A stretch of 64,000 nucleotides of DNA from Meconema thalassinum (lineage: Eukaryota; Arthropoda; Insecta; Orthoptera; Tettigoniidae), in NCBI GenBank assembly GCA_946902985.2, contig OX336392.1:19132716-19196715 (forward strand). The letters are read 5' to 3'. Position 1 is the stretch's first letter. Each line of letters opens with the position of its first letter. Below are positions 11,374 through 22,900 of the stretch, piece after piece. The position numbers were made by a program, and so were the translations under genes. Below the pieces are notes generated by a model. The model ran no database searches and was not told where the DNA came from. It saw nothing but the letters and a program-made list of their open reading frames with translations.

Positions 11374-13940
11374 GACTGTGTCAGTCAGGCTCCCCTTGTG
11401 ATTAAGGCTCAGGCTCCTCTTGGAAAATAGACCCAGGCTCCTCCTGGGACTTAGACTCAGACTCCTCTTGGGACATAGACTCAGGCTCCCCTTGGGAAAC
11501 AGACCCAGGCCCCTCTTGGACTTAGACTCAGACTCCTCTTGGGAAATAGACTCAGGCTCCTCTTGGTACTTAGACTCCTCTTGGGACTTAGACACAGGCT
11601 CCTCTTGGGACATTGACTCAGGCTCCACTTGGGACACAGGCCCAGGCTCCTCTTGGGACTTTGAATCAGGCTCCTCTTGGGACACAGACCCAGGCTCCTC
11701 TTTGGACTTTGTCTCAGGCTCCACTTGCGACACAGACTCAGACTCCTCTTGGGACTTAGACCCAGGCTCCTTTTGGGACTTAGGCTCAGGCTCCTCTTGG
11801 GACACAGACCCAGACTCCTCTTGGGACACAGACTCAGGCTCTTCTTGGGACACAGACCCAGGCTCCTGTTGGGACATAGACCCAGGCTCCTCTTGGGACT
11901 TAGACACATGATCCTATTGAGACACAGACTCAGGCTCCTCTTGGGACTTGAACTAAGACTCCTCTTGGGAAGTGGAATCAGACTCCTCTTGGGCCTTAGA
12001 TTCAGGCTCCTCTTGGGACTTAAACACAGGCTCCTCTTGGTACTTAGACACAGGCTCCTCTTGGAACTTAGACTCAGGCTCCACTTGGGACACAGACTCA
12101 GGCTCCTCTTGGGACATAGACCCAGGCTCATCTTGGGACTTAGACTCAGGCTCCTCCTGGGAAACAGACCCAGACCCCTCTTGGGACTTGGACTCAGGCT
12201 CCCCTTGGGTCTTAGACTCAGACTCCTCTTGGGACTTAGACTCAAGCTCCTGTTGGGACTTAGACTCAGGCTCCTCTTGGGAAACAGACCCAAGCTCCTC
12301 TTGGGACTTAGACTCAGACTCCTCTTGCGAAATAGACTCAGGCTCCTCTTGGGACTTAGACTCAGACTCCTCTTGGGAAATAGACTCAGGCTCCTCTTGG
12401 GACTTAGACTCCTCTTGGGACTTAGCCACAGGCTCCTCTTGGGTCTTTGACTCAGGCTCCTCTTGGGACACAGACCCAGGCTCCTCTTGGGACTTTGACT
12501 CAGGCTCCACTTGCAACACAGACTCAGACTCCTCTTAGGACTTAGACCCAGGCTCCTCTTGGGACTTAGACACAGGCTTCTCTTGGGACTTTGACTCAGG
12601 CTCCACTTGGGACACAGACTCAGGCTCCTCTTGGGACTTAGACTCTGACTCTTCTCGGGACTTAGACCCAGACTCCTCTTGGGACATAGACTCAGACTCC
12701 TCTTGGGACTTAGACTCAGGCTCCCCTTTGGACTTAGACTCAGGCTCCTCTTGGGACGTGGAATCAGACTCCTCTTGGGGCTTAGATTCAGGCTCCTCTT
12801 GGGACTTAAACAGAGGCTCCTCTTGGTACTTAGACACAGGCTTCTCTTGGGACTTAGACTCAGACTCCTCTTGGGACTTAGACTCAGACTCCTCTTGGGA
12901 CTTAGACCCAGGCTCCTCTTGGGACTTAGACTCAGGCTTCTCTTGGGACTTTGACTCAGGCTCCACTTGGGACACAGACTCAGTCTCCTCTTGGGACTTA
13001 GACTCAGACTCCTCTTGGGACTTAGACCCAGACTCCTCTTGGGACATAGACTCAGACTCCTCTTGGGACACAGGCCCAGGCTCCTCTTGCGACAGACTCA
13101 GGCTCCTTTGGGACTTAGATTCAGGCTCCTCTTGGGACTTAAACACAGGCTCCTCCTGGTACTTAGACACAGGCTCCTCTTTGGACTTAGACACAAGCTC
13201 GTCTTGGGACTTAGACACAGGATCCTATTGGGACACAGACTCAGGCTCCTCTTGGGACTTAGACTCAGACTCCTCTAGGGACGTGGAATCAGACTCCTCT
13301 TGGGCCTTAGATTCAGGCTCCTCTTGGGCCTTAGATTCAGGCTCCTCTTGGGACTTAAACACAGGCTCCTCTTGGTACTTAGACACAGGCTCCTCTTGGG
13401 ACTTAGACTCAGGCTCCACTTGGGGCATAGACCCAGGCTCCTCTTGGGACATACCCCAAGGATCCCTTTGGGACATAGACTCAGGCTCCACTTGAGACAT
13501 AGACTCAGGCTCCCTTTGGGACTTAGACTCAGGCTCCTCTTGAGACTTAGACCCAGGCTCCATTTGGAACTTAGAATCAGGCTGCTCTTGGGACATAGAC
13601 CCAAGCTCCTCTTGGGACTTAGACTCAGGCTCCTCTTGGGACATAGACCCAGGCTCCTCTTGGGACTTAGACTCAGACTCCTCTTGGGACTTAGACTCAG
13701 GCTCCTCTTGGGACATACCCCCAGGATCCCTTTGGGACATAGACTCAGGCTCCACTTGGGACATAGACTCTGACTCCCTTTGGGACTTAGACTCAGGCTC
13801 CTCTAGGGACTTTGACTCAGGCTCCACATGGGACACAGGCCCAGGCTCCTCGTGGGACATAGACTCAGACTCCTCTTGGGACTTAGACTCAGGCTCCACT
13901 TGGGACACAGACACAGGCTCCTCTTGGAACTTAGACTCAT

Positions 13941-13985
13941 GGTCCGTGAGGAAGTGTTGCAATCTTATTTGACTGTGTCAGTCAG
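13941..13985. repeat. 45-bp non-minisatellite junction motif (best copy)
   Basis: A 45-bp stretch that starts GGTCCGTGAGGAAGTG and ends GTGTCAGTCAG does not fit the 24-bp unit and marks block boundaries in the array. Further copies lie at 601-645, 1006-1050, 1842-1886, 15490-15534 and about 26287-26330. One more copy is split by the BEL element (5525-5559 plus 11379-11388). Each is followed by a CTCCCCTTGTGA-type unit, except that 15490-15534 is followed by a variant. Spacing between junctions ranges from 405 bp to several kb. On the minus strand each junction contributes a stretch reading QHFLTDHE just before the EEP repeat. Confidence 0.85.
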
Positions 13986-15534
13986 GCTCCCCTTGTGACT
14001 TAGGCTCAGGCTCCTCTTGGGAAATAGACCCAGGCTCCTCTTGGGACTTAGACTCAGAATCCTCTTGGGACATAGACTCAGGCTCCTCTTGGGACTTAAA
14101 CACAGGCACCTCTTGGGACTTAGACTCAGGCTCCTCTTTGGACTTAGGCTCAGGCTCCTCATGGTACACAGACACAGGCTCCTCTCGGGACATAGACCCA
14201 GACTCCTCTTGGGACATAGACTCAGGCTCCTCTTGGGACTTAGACCCATGCTCCTCTTGAGACTTAGACTCAGACTCCTCTTGGGACGTTGACTCAGGCT
14301 CCACTTGGGACACAGACCCAGGCTCCTGTTGGGACTTAGCCTCAGACTCCTCTTGGGACTTAGACTCAGGCTCCTCTTGGGACACAGACCCACGCTCCTG
14401 TTGGAACTTTGACCCAGGCTCCTCTTGGGACTTAGACCCAGGCTCCTCTTGGGACTTAGACTCAGACTCCTCTTGGGACTTAGACTCAGGATCTCTTGTG
14501 ACTTTGACTCAGGCTCCAATTGGGACACAGACTCAGGCTCCTCTTGGGACATAGTCTCAGGCTCCTCTTGGGACATAGACCCAGGCTCCTCTTGGGACGT
14601 AGCCTCAGACTCCTCTTGGGACTTAGACTCAGGCTCCTCTTGGGACACAGACCCACGCTCCTGTTGGAACTTTGACCCAGGCTCCTCTTGGGACTTAGAC
14701 CCAGGCTCCTCTTGGGACTTAGACTCAGACTCCTCTTGGTACTTAGACTCAGGATCTCTTGTGACTTTGACTCAGGCTCCAATTGGGACACAGACTCATG
14801 CTCCTCTTGGGACATAGACCCAGGCTCCTCATGGGACTTAGACTCAGGCTCCTCTTGGGAAACAAACCCAGACTCCTCTTGGGACTTGGACTCCGGCTCC
14901 TGTTGGGACTTAGACTCAGACTCCTCTTGGGACTTAGACTCAGACTCCTCTTGGGAAATATACTCAGGCTCCTCTTGGGACTTAGACTCCTGTTGGGACT
15001 TAGACACAGGCCCCTCCTGGGACTTCGACTCAGGCTCTACTTGGGACACAGACTCAGGCTCCTGTTGGGACTTTGACTCAGGCTTCATTTGGGACACAGA
15101 CCCAGGCTCCTCTTGGGACATCGACTCAGGCTCCACTTGCGACACAGTCTCAGACTCCTCTTGGGACTTAGACCCAGGCTCCTCTTGGGACTTAGACTCA
15201 GGCTCCTCTTGGGACTTTGGCTCAGGCTCCACTTGGGACACAGACTCAGGCTCCTCTTGGGACTTAGACTCAGACTCGTCTTGGGACTTATACCCTGGCT
15301 CCTCTTGGGACTTAGACTCAGACTCCTCTTGGGACACAGGCCCAGGCTCCTTTTGGGACTCAGACTCAGGCTCCTCTTGGGACTTAGACTCAGGCTCCTC
15401 TTGGGATACAGACTGAGGCTCCTCGTGGGACTTAGACTCAGGCTCCTCTTGGGTCTTACACTCAGGCTCCTCTTGGGACTTAGACTCATGTTCCGTGAGG
15501 AAGTGTTGCAATCTTATTTGACTGTGTCAGTCAG

Positions 15535-17580
15535 GTTCCTCTTGGGACACAGACTCAGGCTCCTCATGGGACAGAGACTCAGGCTCCTCTTGGGTCTTAC
15601 ACTCAGGCTCCTCTTGGGACTTAGTCTCAGACTCCTCGTGGGACCTAGACTCAGACTCCTCTTGGGACTCAGGTTCAGGCTCCTCTTGGGACTAAGACTC
15701 GGGCTCCTCTTGGGGCACAGAACCAGGCTCCTCTTGGGACTTTCACTCTTGATGCTGTTGGGACATGAAGTCAGGCTCCTCCTGCTCCTTAGACTCAAAC
15801 TGTTTGGGACTTAGACGCAGGCTCCTCTTACTACATAAACTTAGTCTCCTCATGGGTCAAAGGTCCAGGCTCCTCTAGGGACACCGACCCAGGCTCCTCT
15901 TGGGACTTAGACTCAGGATGCTCTTGGGACTTTTACTCAGGCTCCTCCTGGTCCTTAGACTCAAACTGTTTTGGGACTTAGACGCAGGCTGCTCTTACTA
16001 CATAAACTTAGGCTCCTCTTGGGACTTAATCTCGGACTCCACTTGACACACAGCATCAGGCTCATCTTGGAACTAAGTCTCAGGCTCTTCTTGTGACACT
16101 GGCTCAGGCTCCGATTGGGACTTAGAATCAGGCTCCTCCTGGGACACATACTCAGGATCCTCTTGGGACACAGACTCAGACTCCTCTTGGGAATTAGACA
16201 CAGGCTCCTCAAGGGACTTAGACACGGGCTCCTCTTGGTACATACACTTAGGCTCCTCTTGGGACTTAGAGTCAGGCTACTCTTGGGACTTAGACTCAGG
16301 CTCCCCTTGGGACATAGGCTCATCTTAGGGCTCAGGATCGTCTTGGGATTTGGATACAGGCTCCTCCTGGGGCATAGACTCAGGCTCCTCTGGGGATTTA
16401 GACTCTTCATGGGACGCAGAATCAGGCTCCCCTTGGGACATAGACTCTGGCCCCTAATGGGATTTAGATTCAGGCTCATCTTGGGACAAATTCTCAGGCT
16501 CCTCTTTGGACTTACACACATGCTCCCCTTGGGACAAAGTCTCAGGCTCTTCTTCGGACTTAGACTCAGTCTCCCCTTGGCACCCAGACAACGGCTCCTT
16601 GTGGGACTTAGACTCTGTCTCCACTTGGGACATAGACAAAGGCTCCTATTTGGACTTACATACTGGCTTCCCTTGGGACTAACACTCAGGCTCCTGTTGA
16701 TATTTAGGCTCAGGCTGCAATTGGGACCTAGATTCAGGTTCCTCTTGGGACATAATCTCAGGCTCCTCTTTGGATTTAGTATCAATCTCCCCTTGGGACC
16801 CAGACAAAGGCTCCTTGTGGGACTTGGGCTCAGGCTCCACTTCGACACTGGCTCCTCTTGGTACATACGCATAGGCTTCTCTTGTTAATTAGAGTCAGGT
16901 TACTCTTGGAACTTAGATTCAGACTCCACTTGGGACTTAGGCTCAGCCTAATCTTGAGACAATTATTCAGGCTCCTCTTGGGACACAGACTCAGGCTGCT
17001 CTTGGGGCACATTCTCAGGCTCCTCTTGGGACTTAGATTCAGACCCCCTCTCGGAAGTAGACACAGGCTCTTCTTGGGACAGACTCAGGCTCCTCTTGGC
17101 ACACATACTCGGACTCCTCTTGGGACTTAGATTCAGACCCCTCTTGGGACGTAGACACAGGCTCTTCTTGGGACTTAGATTCAGACCCCTCTTGGGACGT
17201 AGACTCAGGCTCATCTTGGGTCTTAGACTCAGGCTCCTCTTAGGACACAAACTCAGACTTCTCCTCGGACCTAGATTCATGCTCCTCTTGGGACTTAAGA
17301 CTCAGGCTCCTCTTGGGACACATACTCAGGCTCCTGTAAGGACTTAGATTCAGACCCCTCTTGGGACGTAGGCACAGGCTCCTCTTGGGACTCATACTCA
17401 GGCTCCTCTTGGGACACACACTCAGACTTCTCCTCGGACTTACATTCATGCTCATCTGGGGTCTTAGACTCAGGCTCCTCATGGGACAAAGGCTCAGGCT
17501 CCTCTAGGAACTTAGACTCAGACTCCTCTTGAGGCTTAGACTCAGACTCCTCTTGGGACATAGACTCAGGCTCCTCTTGG
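15535..17580. repeat. Diverged array block, duplicated at about 26330-27800
   Basis: The order of unusual unit variants here is repeated in the same order at 26330-27800. The series includes GGGTCTTACACTC, CTCGTGGGACCTAGACTC, GGGGCACAGAACCAG, GATGCTGTTGGGAC, and later TTCTCCTCGGAC and CTAGGAACTTAGACTC. Shared order of rare variants indicates block duplication rather than independent unit mutation. Small indels separate the copies, and the second copy is shorter. Confidence 0.75.
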
Positions 17581-17664
17581 GACACAGACTCAGACTCCTC
17601 TTGGGACACAGACTCAGGCTCCTCTTGGGACTGGGACATATGTATAATTCGGGATTCTTTTCTG

Positions 17665-17666
<2 letters not shown>

Positions 17667-17713
<47 letters not shown>
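17667..17713. repeat. (TA)n microsatellite
   Basis: About 46 bp of pure alternating TA begin a few bases after the array terminus (TTCTGTAAATATATA...). At the paralogous array terminus near 45325 the sequence reads TTCTGTAAATATAT and is then replaced by the Gypsy B LTR, so B inserted at or near an equivalent TA tract. Confidence 0.95.
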
Positions 17714-17716
<3 letters not shown>

Positions 17717-18303
17717 TCTCTTCTAATGTTCTATCACAATAGTCATCCACGTTCACCTTCTTTCCTCATAGGCAACTTTCTACCTCTTTACTCTCTCCAA
17801 ACAGAATGGCCCATATTTCATTTCATCACCTCATAACATTTAAGATGCAATCCAATCTTCTATGCTAAACATTTCATCTTACTTATTCCTTCAACTCACC
17901 GAGAAGTTCAATAATCGTACATAACACTATCTAACTCATCTTTTTCCATCTGATAAGAATTACAATCTTTCTACAATCTCCATAGCAAAAATAATAAACT
18001 CATACAAAGAACAAAGAATTTAAAAAAAACAATACAACATCATAAATAGAGAATATTCTCATATGCAACTCAATTAAATAAAACATGGCCCTCTTCTCCT
18101 TTACTGATGACCCATTGCAAGGAATCTCTGTATCTCAAATGCTAAGGCCTGATGTACCTGTACAATAGCCTACCAGCAATGAGTAGTCTTTATCCTAATC
18201 TACAAGATAATCAAAGAGAAACTGTACACTCACAATTCGCCCCCTTATGTGATTCTCAAGTGAGAAGCACGAAGGTATCACATACATCTCTGATATACAT
18301 AAA
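17714..18303. other. AT-rich sequence between array copies, no gene seen
   Basis: This is about 590 bp of AT-rich, non-minisatellite DNA with no convincing ORF. Its 3' part (18084-18230, starting CATGGCC) resembles 19840-19976 and is listed separately as a diverged repeat pair. No tRNA-like or transposon terminus was recognised. Confidence 0.5.
18084..18230 (+). repeat. Diverged direct repeat X, copy 1
   Basis: This segment starts CATGGCC and contains ATTGCAAGGAATCTCT, then GCTAAGG, CAATAGC and AATGAGTAGTC, and ends in ATCAAAGAGAAA. It aligns collinearly with 19840-19976 at moderate identity with indels. Copy 2 ends exactly where array segment 3 starts. The nature of the repeat is unknown. 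Confidence 0.55.
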
Positions 18304-18768
18304 TTAAAAATTAATACACCTTGAACGTACACTATAAGAAAATATCACACACAAATAAAATAACTTATCAACTACTTCAGAAGGAACTACATAATCGTCA
18401 TCAAGCCAGTCCACTTCGTTATCACAATCATTCTCGTCCTCCATTTCATCGTCGTTTAAAGAACCATCCTCATCTTCGTTCTCCTCTTCTTCTTCCTCTT
18501 CACTTGTCTCCACAACTGCGCCATCGTTTGCAACTCCTGGGTCTACTACGCCTTCCGCCTCGTTGTCTTCCACGTCTCCTACCTTCTCGATGTCTCCTGT
18601 CTTCGAAACCTCTCTATTTCTTCTTCCTCCTTTGGTCTGTCTCCTCTGATTCGGTATCATCATATTTTCCCTTCTTTTTCTTCTTTTGGTCTGTCTCCTC
18701 TGATTCAGTATTATCATATTTTCCTTTCTTTTTCTTATTTTGGTCTGTCTCTTTCTCATACTACTCAT
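18304..18768 (-). CDS. Hypothetical charged protein, 154 aa
   Basis: I do not recognise this minus-strand ORF. The N-terminus is strongly basic and contains 2.3 copies of an 18-residue repeat (RQTKRRKRRENMMIPNQR-like). The middle is low-complexity acidic (ETSEEEEEEENEDEDG), and the end carries an aromatic segment (KLFYLCVIFSYSV). Its ATG overlaps the stop of the upstream minus-strand ORF (18765-19292) by ATGA. In a eukaryote this more likely reflects one frame broken by an indel, or an exon boundary, than two genes. The composition suits a nuclear or simple-sequence protein. It may be nothing more than a chance ORF in biased sequence, and no splice sites were established. Confidence 0.3.
   Translation of the reverse strand: MSSMRKRQTKIRKRKENMIILNQRRQTKRRKRRENMMIPNQRRQTKGGRRNREVSKTGDIEKVGDVEDNEAEGVVDPGVANDGAVVETSEEEEEEENEDEDGSLNDDEMEDENDCDNEVDWLDDDYVVPSEVVDKLFYLCVIFSYSVRSRCINF
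18631..18762. repeat. 54-bp tandem repeat, about 2.3 copies
   Basis: TTGGTCTGTCTC recurs at 18632, 18686 and 18740 with exact 54-bp spacing. Intervening sequence is conserved (CTGATTCGGTATCATCATAT versus CTGATTCAGTATTATCATAT). The period is a multiple of three and preserves the minus-strand reading frame described for 18304-18768. Confidence 0.9.
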
Positions 18769-19292
18769 ACCATACTATTCATACTATTCCTTGTCCAACG
18801 CTTCTTTACCTTATCATTTTCCAGTATGTTGTCTTCCGTTGCACTTTTGCCTGCATCTGGTATATAGGCTAATATCCACAACACATGACCAACTTCATCT
18901 GCTAGTAGTTTTCCATCTATCATTTCTTCTCCTTCACCTGCTTCCTCTCCTTCTTCAGTTTCGTCCATATCACCTGATTTCCTTCTTTCTTCCGTTTCAT
19001 CTTTTCCGTTATCCGTTTCTCTTTTCCCTTCTACCTCACCCTCTAGCTCATCTTCTTCCTTGTGCTCAGTTTTATTCTCCTTCCCCATTTGACCTACTCC
19101 CTTATCTGTTTCACGTTTCTCTTCTTCAGTGTCTTTAATATCACCTGTTTTCTTACGCCCCCCACATCCCTCATAAGATTCACTTATTGAGTCAAGGCAC
19201 AACTTAGTACTACTGTCACTCAACTGGTCTACTTTCTCACACAAATGTTCATTCAACTCGTCTAATTTCTCCGTAATTATTCGTACCAACAT
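18765..19292 (-). CDS. Hypothetical acidic protein, 175 aa
   Basis: This minus-strand ORF has no recognisable family. Residues 1-40 (MLVRIITEKLDELNEHLCEK...) look like a short amphipathic helix or coiled coil. Residues about 45-125 are a Lys/Glu/Thr/Gly-rich tract with imperfect internal repeats (KTGDIKDTEEEKRETDKG, then a KRETDNGKDETEE copy). The sequence HVLWILAYIPDAG follows, encoded by a 37-bp segment that is repeated exactly at 19599-19635. The ORF then runs to a stop that overlaps the next ORF's start. The KTGDI motif recurs in the downstream ORF, supporting the idea that both once formed one protein of about 330 aa. Expression and intron structure cannot be judged here. Confidence 0.3.
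   Translation of the reverse strand: MLVRIITEKLDELNEHLCEKVDQLSDSSTKLCLDSISESYEGCGGRKKTGDIKDTEEEKRETDKGVGQMGKENKTEHKEEDELEGEVEGKRETDNGKDETEERRKSGDMDETEEGEEAGEGEEMIDGKLLADEVGHVLWILAYIPDAGKSATEDNILENDKVKKRWTRNSMNSMV
18850..18886. repeat. 37-bp exact direct repeat Y, copy 1
   Basis: CCTGCATCTGGTATATAGG... is identical over 37 bp to 19599-19635. The sequence on either side of the two copies is unrelated. On the minus strand both copies read VLWILAYIPDAG in an open frame. Confidence 0.9.
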
Positions 19293-19839
19293 ATGCTACA
19301 TATTCTCCTTCTGTGTCTCACTTTTGTGCGTCATATTGTAAGAATCCCTTTGTTCATGCTCATATCCCTCTTTCAGTCATCACGTTGTAGCGTCATAATT
19401 ATGTCACATTAATGAAATATATATTGATTATAGGTCAACCAAGATAAACCTACCCTACCATTAGGTAATCAATGTCACTAAATTTCTTTTATTACTTATA
19501 ATAGTCTTGGGGTCGAAGCAGCGTTTGACACGCAGTGAATATTATAAATGTGATACCTTTTATTGCTTCTTAGTTTACATGCAAGCAAGCTCCCATTACC
19601 TGCATCTGGTATATAGGCTAATATCCACAACACATTCCATGAGGACAAGGGATTTTTCCATATGTTTAATATACTTCTGTTTACTTTCCTAGCTGATTGC
19701 AAATTATTAAATTTTCTTTTTCTCTCCTTTATTACAATCAGCTTCAGAAACCTGCCATTTTTGTACACCCTCTTAATCTAACAAAACCAGAAGAAACACA
19801 TCAAAAAAGAAATTATACACAGATATCTCACTTGATGAG
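19293..19839. other. AT-rich non-coding stretch with repeat Y copy 2 (19599-19635)
   Basis: This is AT-rich unique-looking DNA. The only structure seen is the second exact copy of the 37-bp repeat at 19599-19635. Short ORFs on both strands (up to 90 codons) show no family features. Confidence 0.5.
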
Positions 19840-19976
19840 CATGGCCCCCTACCACAATACTACTGAACTATTGCAAGGAATCTCTATGCTCAGCGCTAAG
19901 GTCTACAATACAATAGCTCACCAGTAATAGGTAGTCATGCTCGTAACCTGAAATGATCAAAGAAATTGAACAGTGA
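19840..19976 (+). repeat. Diverged direct repeat X, copy 2
   Basis: This is collinear with 18084-18230: CATGGCC, ATTGCAAGGAATCTCT, GCTAAGG, ACAATAGC, GTAGTCATG, ATCAAAGAAATTG. It abuts the first 24-bp unit of array segment 3, so it may be the flank at which the array was joined or duplicated. Confidence 0.5.
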
Positions 19977-22900
19977 CAGGACATAGACTAAGGCTCATCT
20001 TGGGACTTAGACTCAGACTCCTCTTGGGACTTAGACACAGGCTCCTCTTGGGACTTAGACTCAGGCTCCTCTTGGGACTTAGACACAGGCTCCTATTCGT
20101 ACGTAGACACAGACTCCTCTTGGGTATAAGTCTAAGGCTCCCCTTGGGACTTAAACTCAGGCTCCTTTAGGGACTTAGACTCAGACTCCTCTTGGGACTT
20201 ATACTCAGGCTCCTCTTGGGACTTAGACACAGGCTCCTATTTGGACTTAGACACAGGCTCCTCTTGGGACTTAAACACAGGCTCCTCTTGGTACTTAGAC
20301 ACAGGCTCCCCTCGGGACATAGACACAGGCTCCTCTTGGGACTTATACTCAGCGCCTCTTGTGACTTACACTCAGGTTCCTCTTGGGACATAGAAACAGG
20401 CTCCTCTTGGGACACAGACTCAGGCTCCTCTTGGGATCTGGACTCAGGCTTCTCTTGAGACACAGACTCAGGCTCCTCTTGTGACTAAGATTCAGACTCC
20501 TCTTGGTACTTAGAAACAGGCTCCTCCTGGGACACAAACTCAGGCTCCTCTTGGGACCTAGACTCATGCTTCTCTTGGGACACAGGCTCAGACTCCACTT
20601 GGGACACAAACTCAGGCTAGTGTTCGGACAAATACTCTGGCTTCTCTCGGGTCTTAGACTCAATGCCCTCTTGGATTAAACTCAGGCTCCTCTTGGGAAT
20701 TAGATTGAGGCTCCTCTTGGGACTTAGACTCAGGCTCCTCTAGGAACACAGACACAGGCTCCTATTGGGACTTAGACACATGCTCCTCTTGGGACACAGA
20801 CACAGGCTCCTCTTGGGACTTAGATTGAGTCTCCTCTTGGGACTTAGACTCAGGCTCCTCCTGGGACACAGACTCAGGCTCCTGTTGGGACGCATACTCT
20901 GGCTCCTCTTGGGACTTAGACTCAGGCTCCTGTTGGGACACAGACTCAGGCACCCCTTGGGACATAGACTTCGCTTCTGTGGGAACACAGACTCAGGCTC
21001 CTGTTGGGACACATACTCTGGCTCCTCTTAGGACACAGACTCAGGCACCTGTTGGGGGCACAGAATCAGGCTCCTGTTGGGACACAGACTCAGGCTCCTG
21101 TTGGGACTTAGACTCAGGCTCCTGTTGGGACACAGACTCAGGCTCCTGTTGGGACACAGACTCAGGCTCCTGTTGGGACTTAGACTCAGGCTCCTGTTGG
21201 TACACAGACTCAGGCTCCTGTTGGGACACAGACTCAGGCTCATGTTGGGACACAGGCTCAGGCTCCTGTTGGTACACAAATTCAGGCTCCTCTTGGGACT
21301 TAGATTCAGGCTCCTGATGGGACACACACTCAGGCTCCTGTTGGGACAGAGGCTCAGGCTCCTCTTGGTCAGGCTCCTGTTGGGACACAGATTCATACTT
21401 CTGTTGGGACACATACTCTGGCTACCCTTGGGACACAGATCCAGGCTCCTGTTGGGACACAGACTCAGGCTCCTGTTGGGACACACACTCAGGCTCCTGT
21501 TGGGACACACACTCAGGCTCCTCTTGTGACTTGGACTCAGGCTCCTCTTGGGACACAGACTCAGGCTCCTGTTGGAACACAGACTCTGGCTCAACTTGGG
21601 CCTTAGACTCAGGCTCCTCTTGGGACACAGACTCAGGGTCTTCTTGCAACTTAGACTCAGGCTCCTGCTGGGACACAGACTCAGGCTACTGTATGGACAC
21701 ATACTCTGGCTCCACTTAGGACACAGATTCAGGCTCCTGTTGGGACACAGACTCAGGCTCCTGTTGGGACAGAGGCTCAGGCTCCTGTTGGGACACAGAC
21801 TCATACTTCTGTTGGGACACATACTCTGGCTCCCCTTGGGACACAGATCAGGCTCCTGTTGGGACACACACTCAGGCTCCTGTTGGGACACACACTCAGG
21901 CTCCTCTTGGGACACACACTCAGGCTCCTCTTGGGACACAGACTCAGGCTCCTGTTGGAACACAGACTCTGGCTCAACTTGGGCCTTAGACTCAGGCTCC
22001 TCTTGGGACGCAGACTCAGGCTCCTCTAGAGACACAGACTCAGGCTCCTGTTGGGACAAAGACTCAGGCTCCTCTTTGGACGTTGATTCAGGCTCCGGTT
22101 CGGACACAGACTCAGGCTCCTGTTGGAACACAGACTCTGGCTCAGCTTTGGCATTAGACTCAGGCTCCTCTTAGGACACAGACTCAGGGTCTTCTTGCGA
22201 CTTAGACTCAGGCTCCTGTTGGGACACAGACTCAGGCTCCTGTTGGGACACATACTCTGGCTCCTTTTAGTACACAGACTCTGGCACCTGTTGGGGGCAC
22301 AGACTCAGGCTCCTGTTGGGACACAGACTCAGGCTCCTGTTGGGACTTAGACTCAGGCTCCTGTTGGGACACAGACTCAGGTTCCTGTTGGGACACAGAC
22401 TCAGGCTCAGGATGGGAAACAGGCTCAGGCTCCTGTTGGGACACAGATTCAGGCTCCTCTTGGGAATTAGATTGAGGCTTCTCTTGGGACGTAGACTCAG
22501 GCTCCTCTTGGGACTTTGATTCAGGCTCCTGTTGGGACGCAGGCTCAGGCTCCTATTGGGACTCAGACTCAGGCTCCTGTTGGGACACATACTCTGGCTC
22601 CTCTTGGGACTTAGACTCAGGCTCCTGTTGGGACACTGACTCAGGGTCCTCTTGGGACATAGACTCAGGCTCCTGTGGGAACACAGACTCAGGCTCCTCT
22701 TGGGACACAGGCTCAGGCTCCTGTTGGGAAACAGACTCAGGCTCCTGTTGGGACACAGACTCAGGCTCCAGTTGGGATACATACTCTGGCTCCTCTTAGG
22801 ACACAGACTCAGGCACCTGTTGGGGGCACAGACTCAGGCTCCTGTTGGGACACAGACTCAGGCTCCTGTTGGGACTTAGACTCAGGCTCCTGTTGGGACA

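Larger units (their letters stand above)
11379..17640. repeat. 24-bp minisatellite array, segment 2
   Basis: The array resumes exactly where the BEL element interrupts it. To about 15500 it consists of the same unit variants as segment 1. From about 15535 to 17580 the units become more diverged, with variants such as GGGACTTTCACTC and CTACATAAACTTAG. That diverged part is closely copied at about 26330-27800. The array ends abruptly at GACTGGGACATATG, where non-repetitive sequence starts. The minus strand has an ATG at this edge (17637-17639) in frame with the EEPES octapeptide. Confidence 0.93.

Noticed and set aside
17529..17756. Ile-Tyr-rich protein spanning the array edge
   Set aside because: The IYIYIY stretch is the (TA)n microsatellite translated in either direction.
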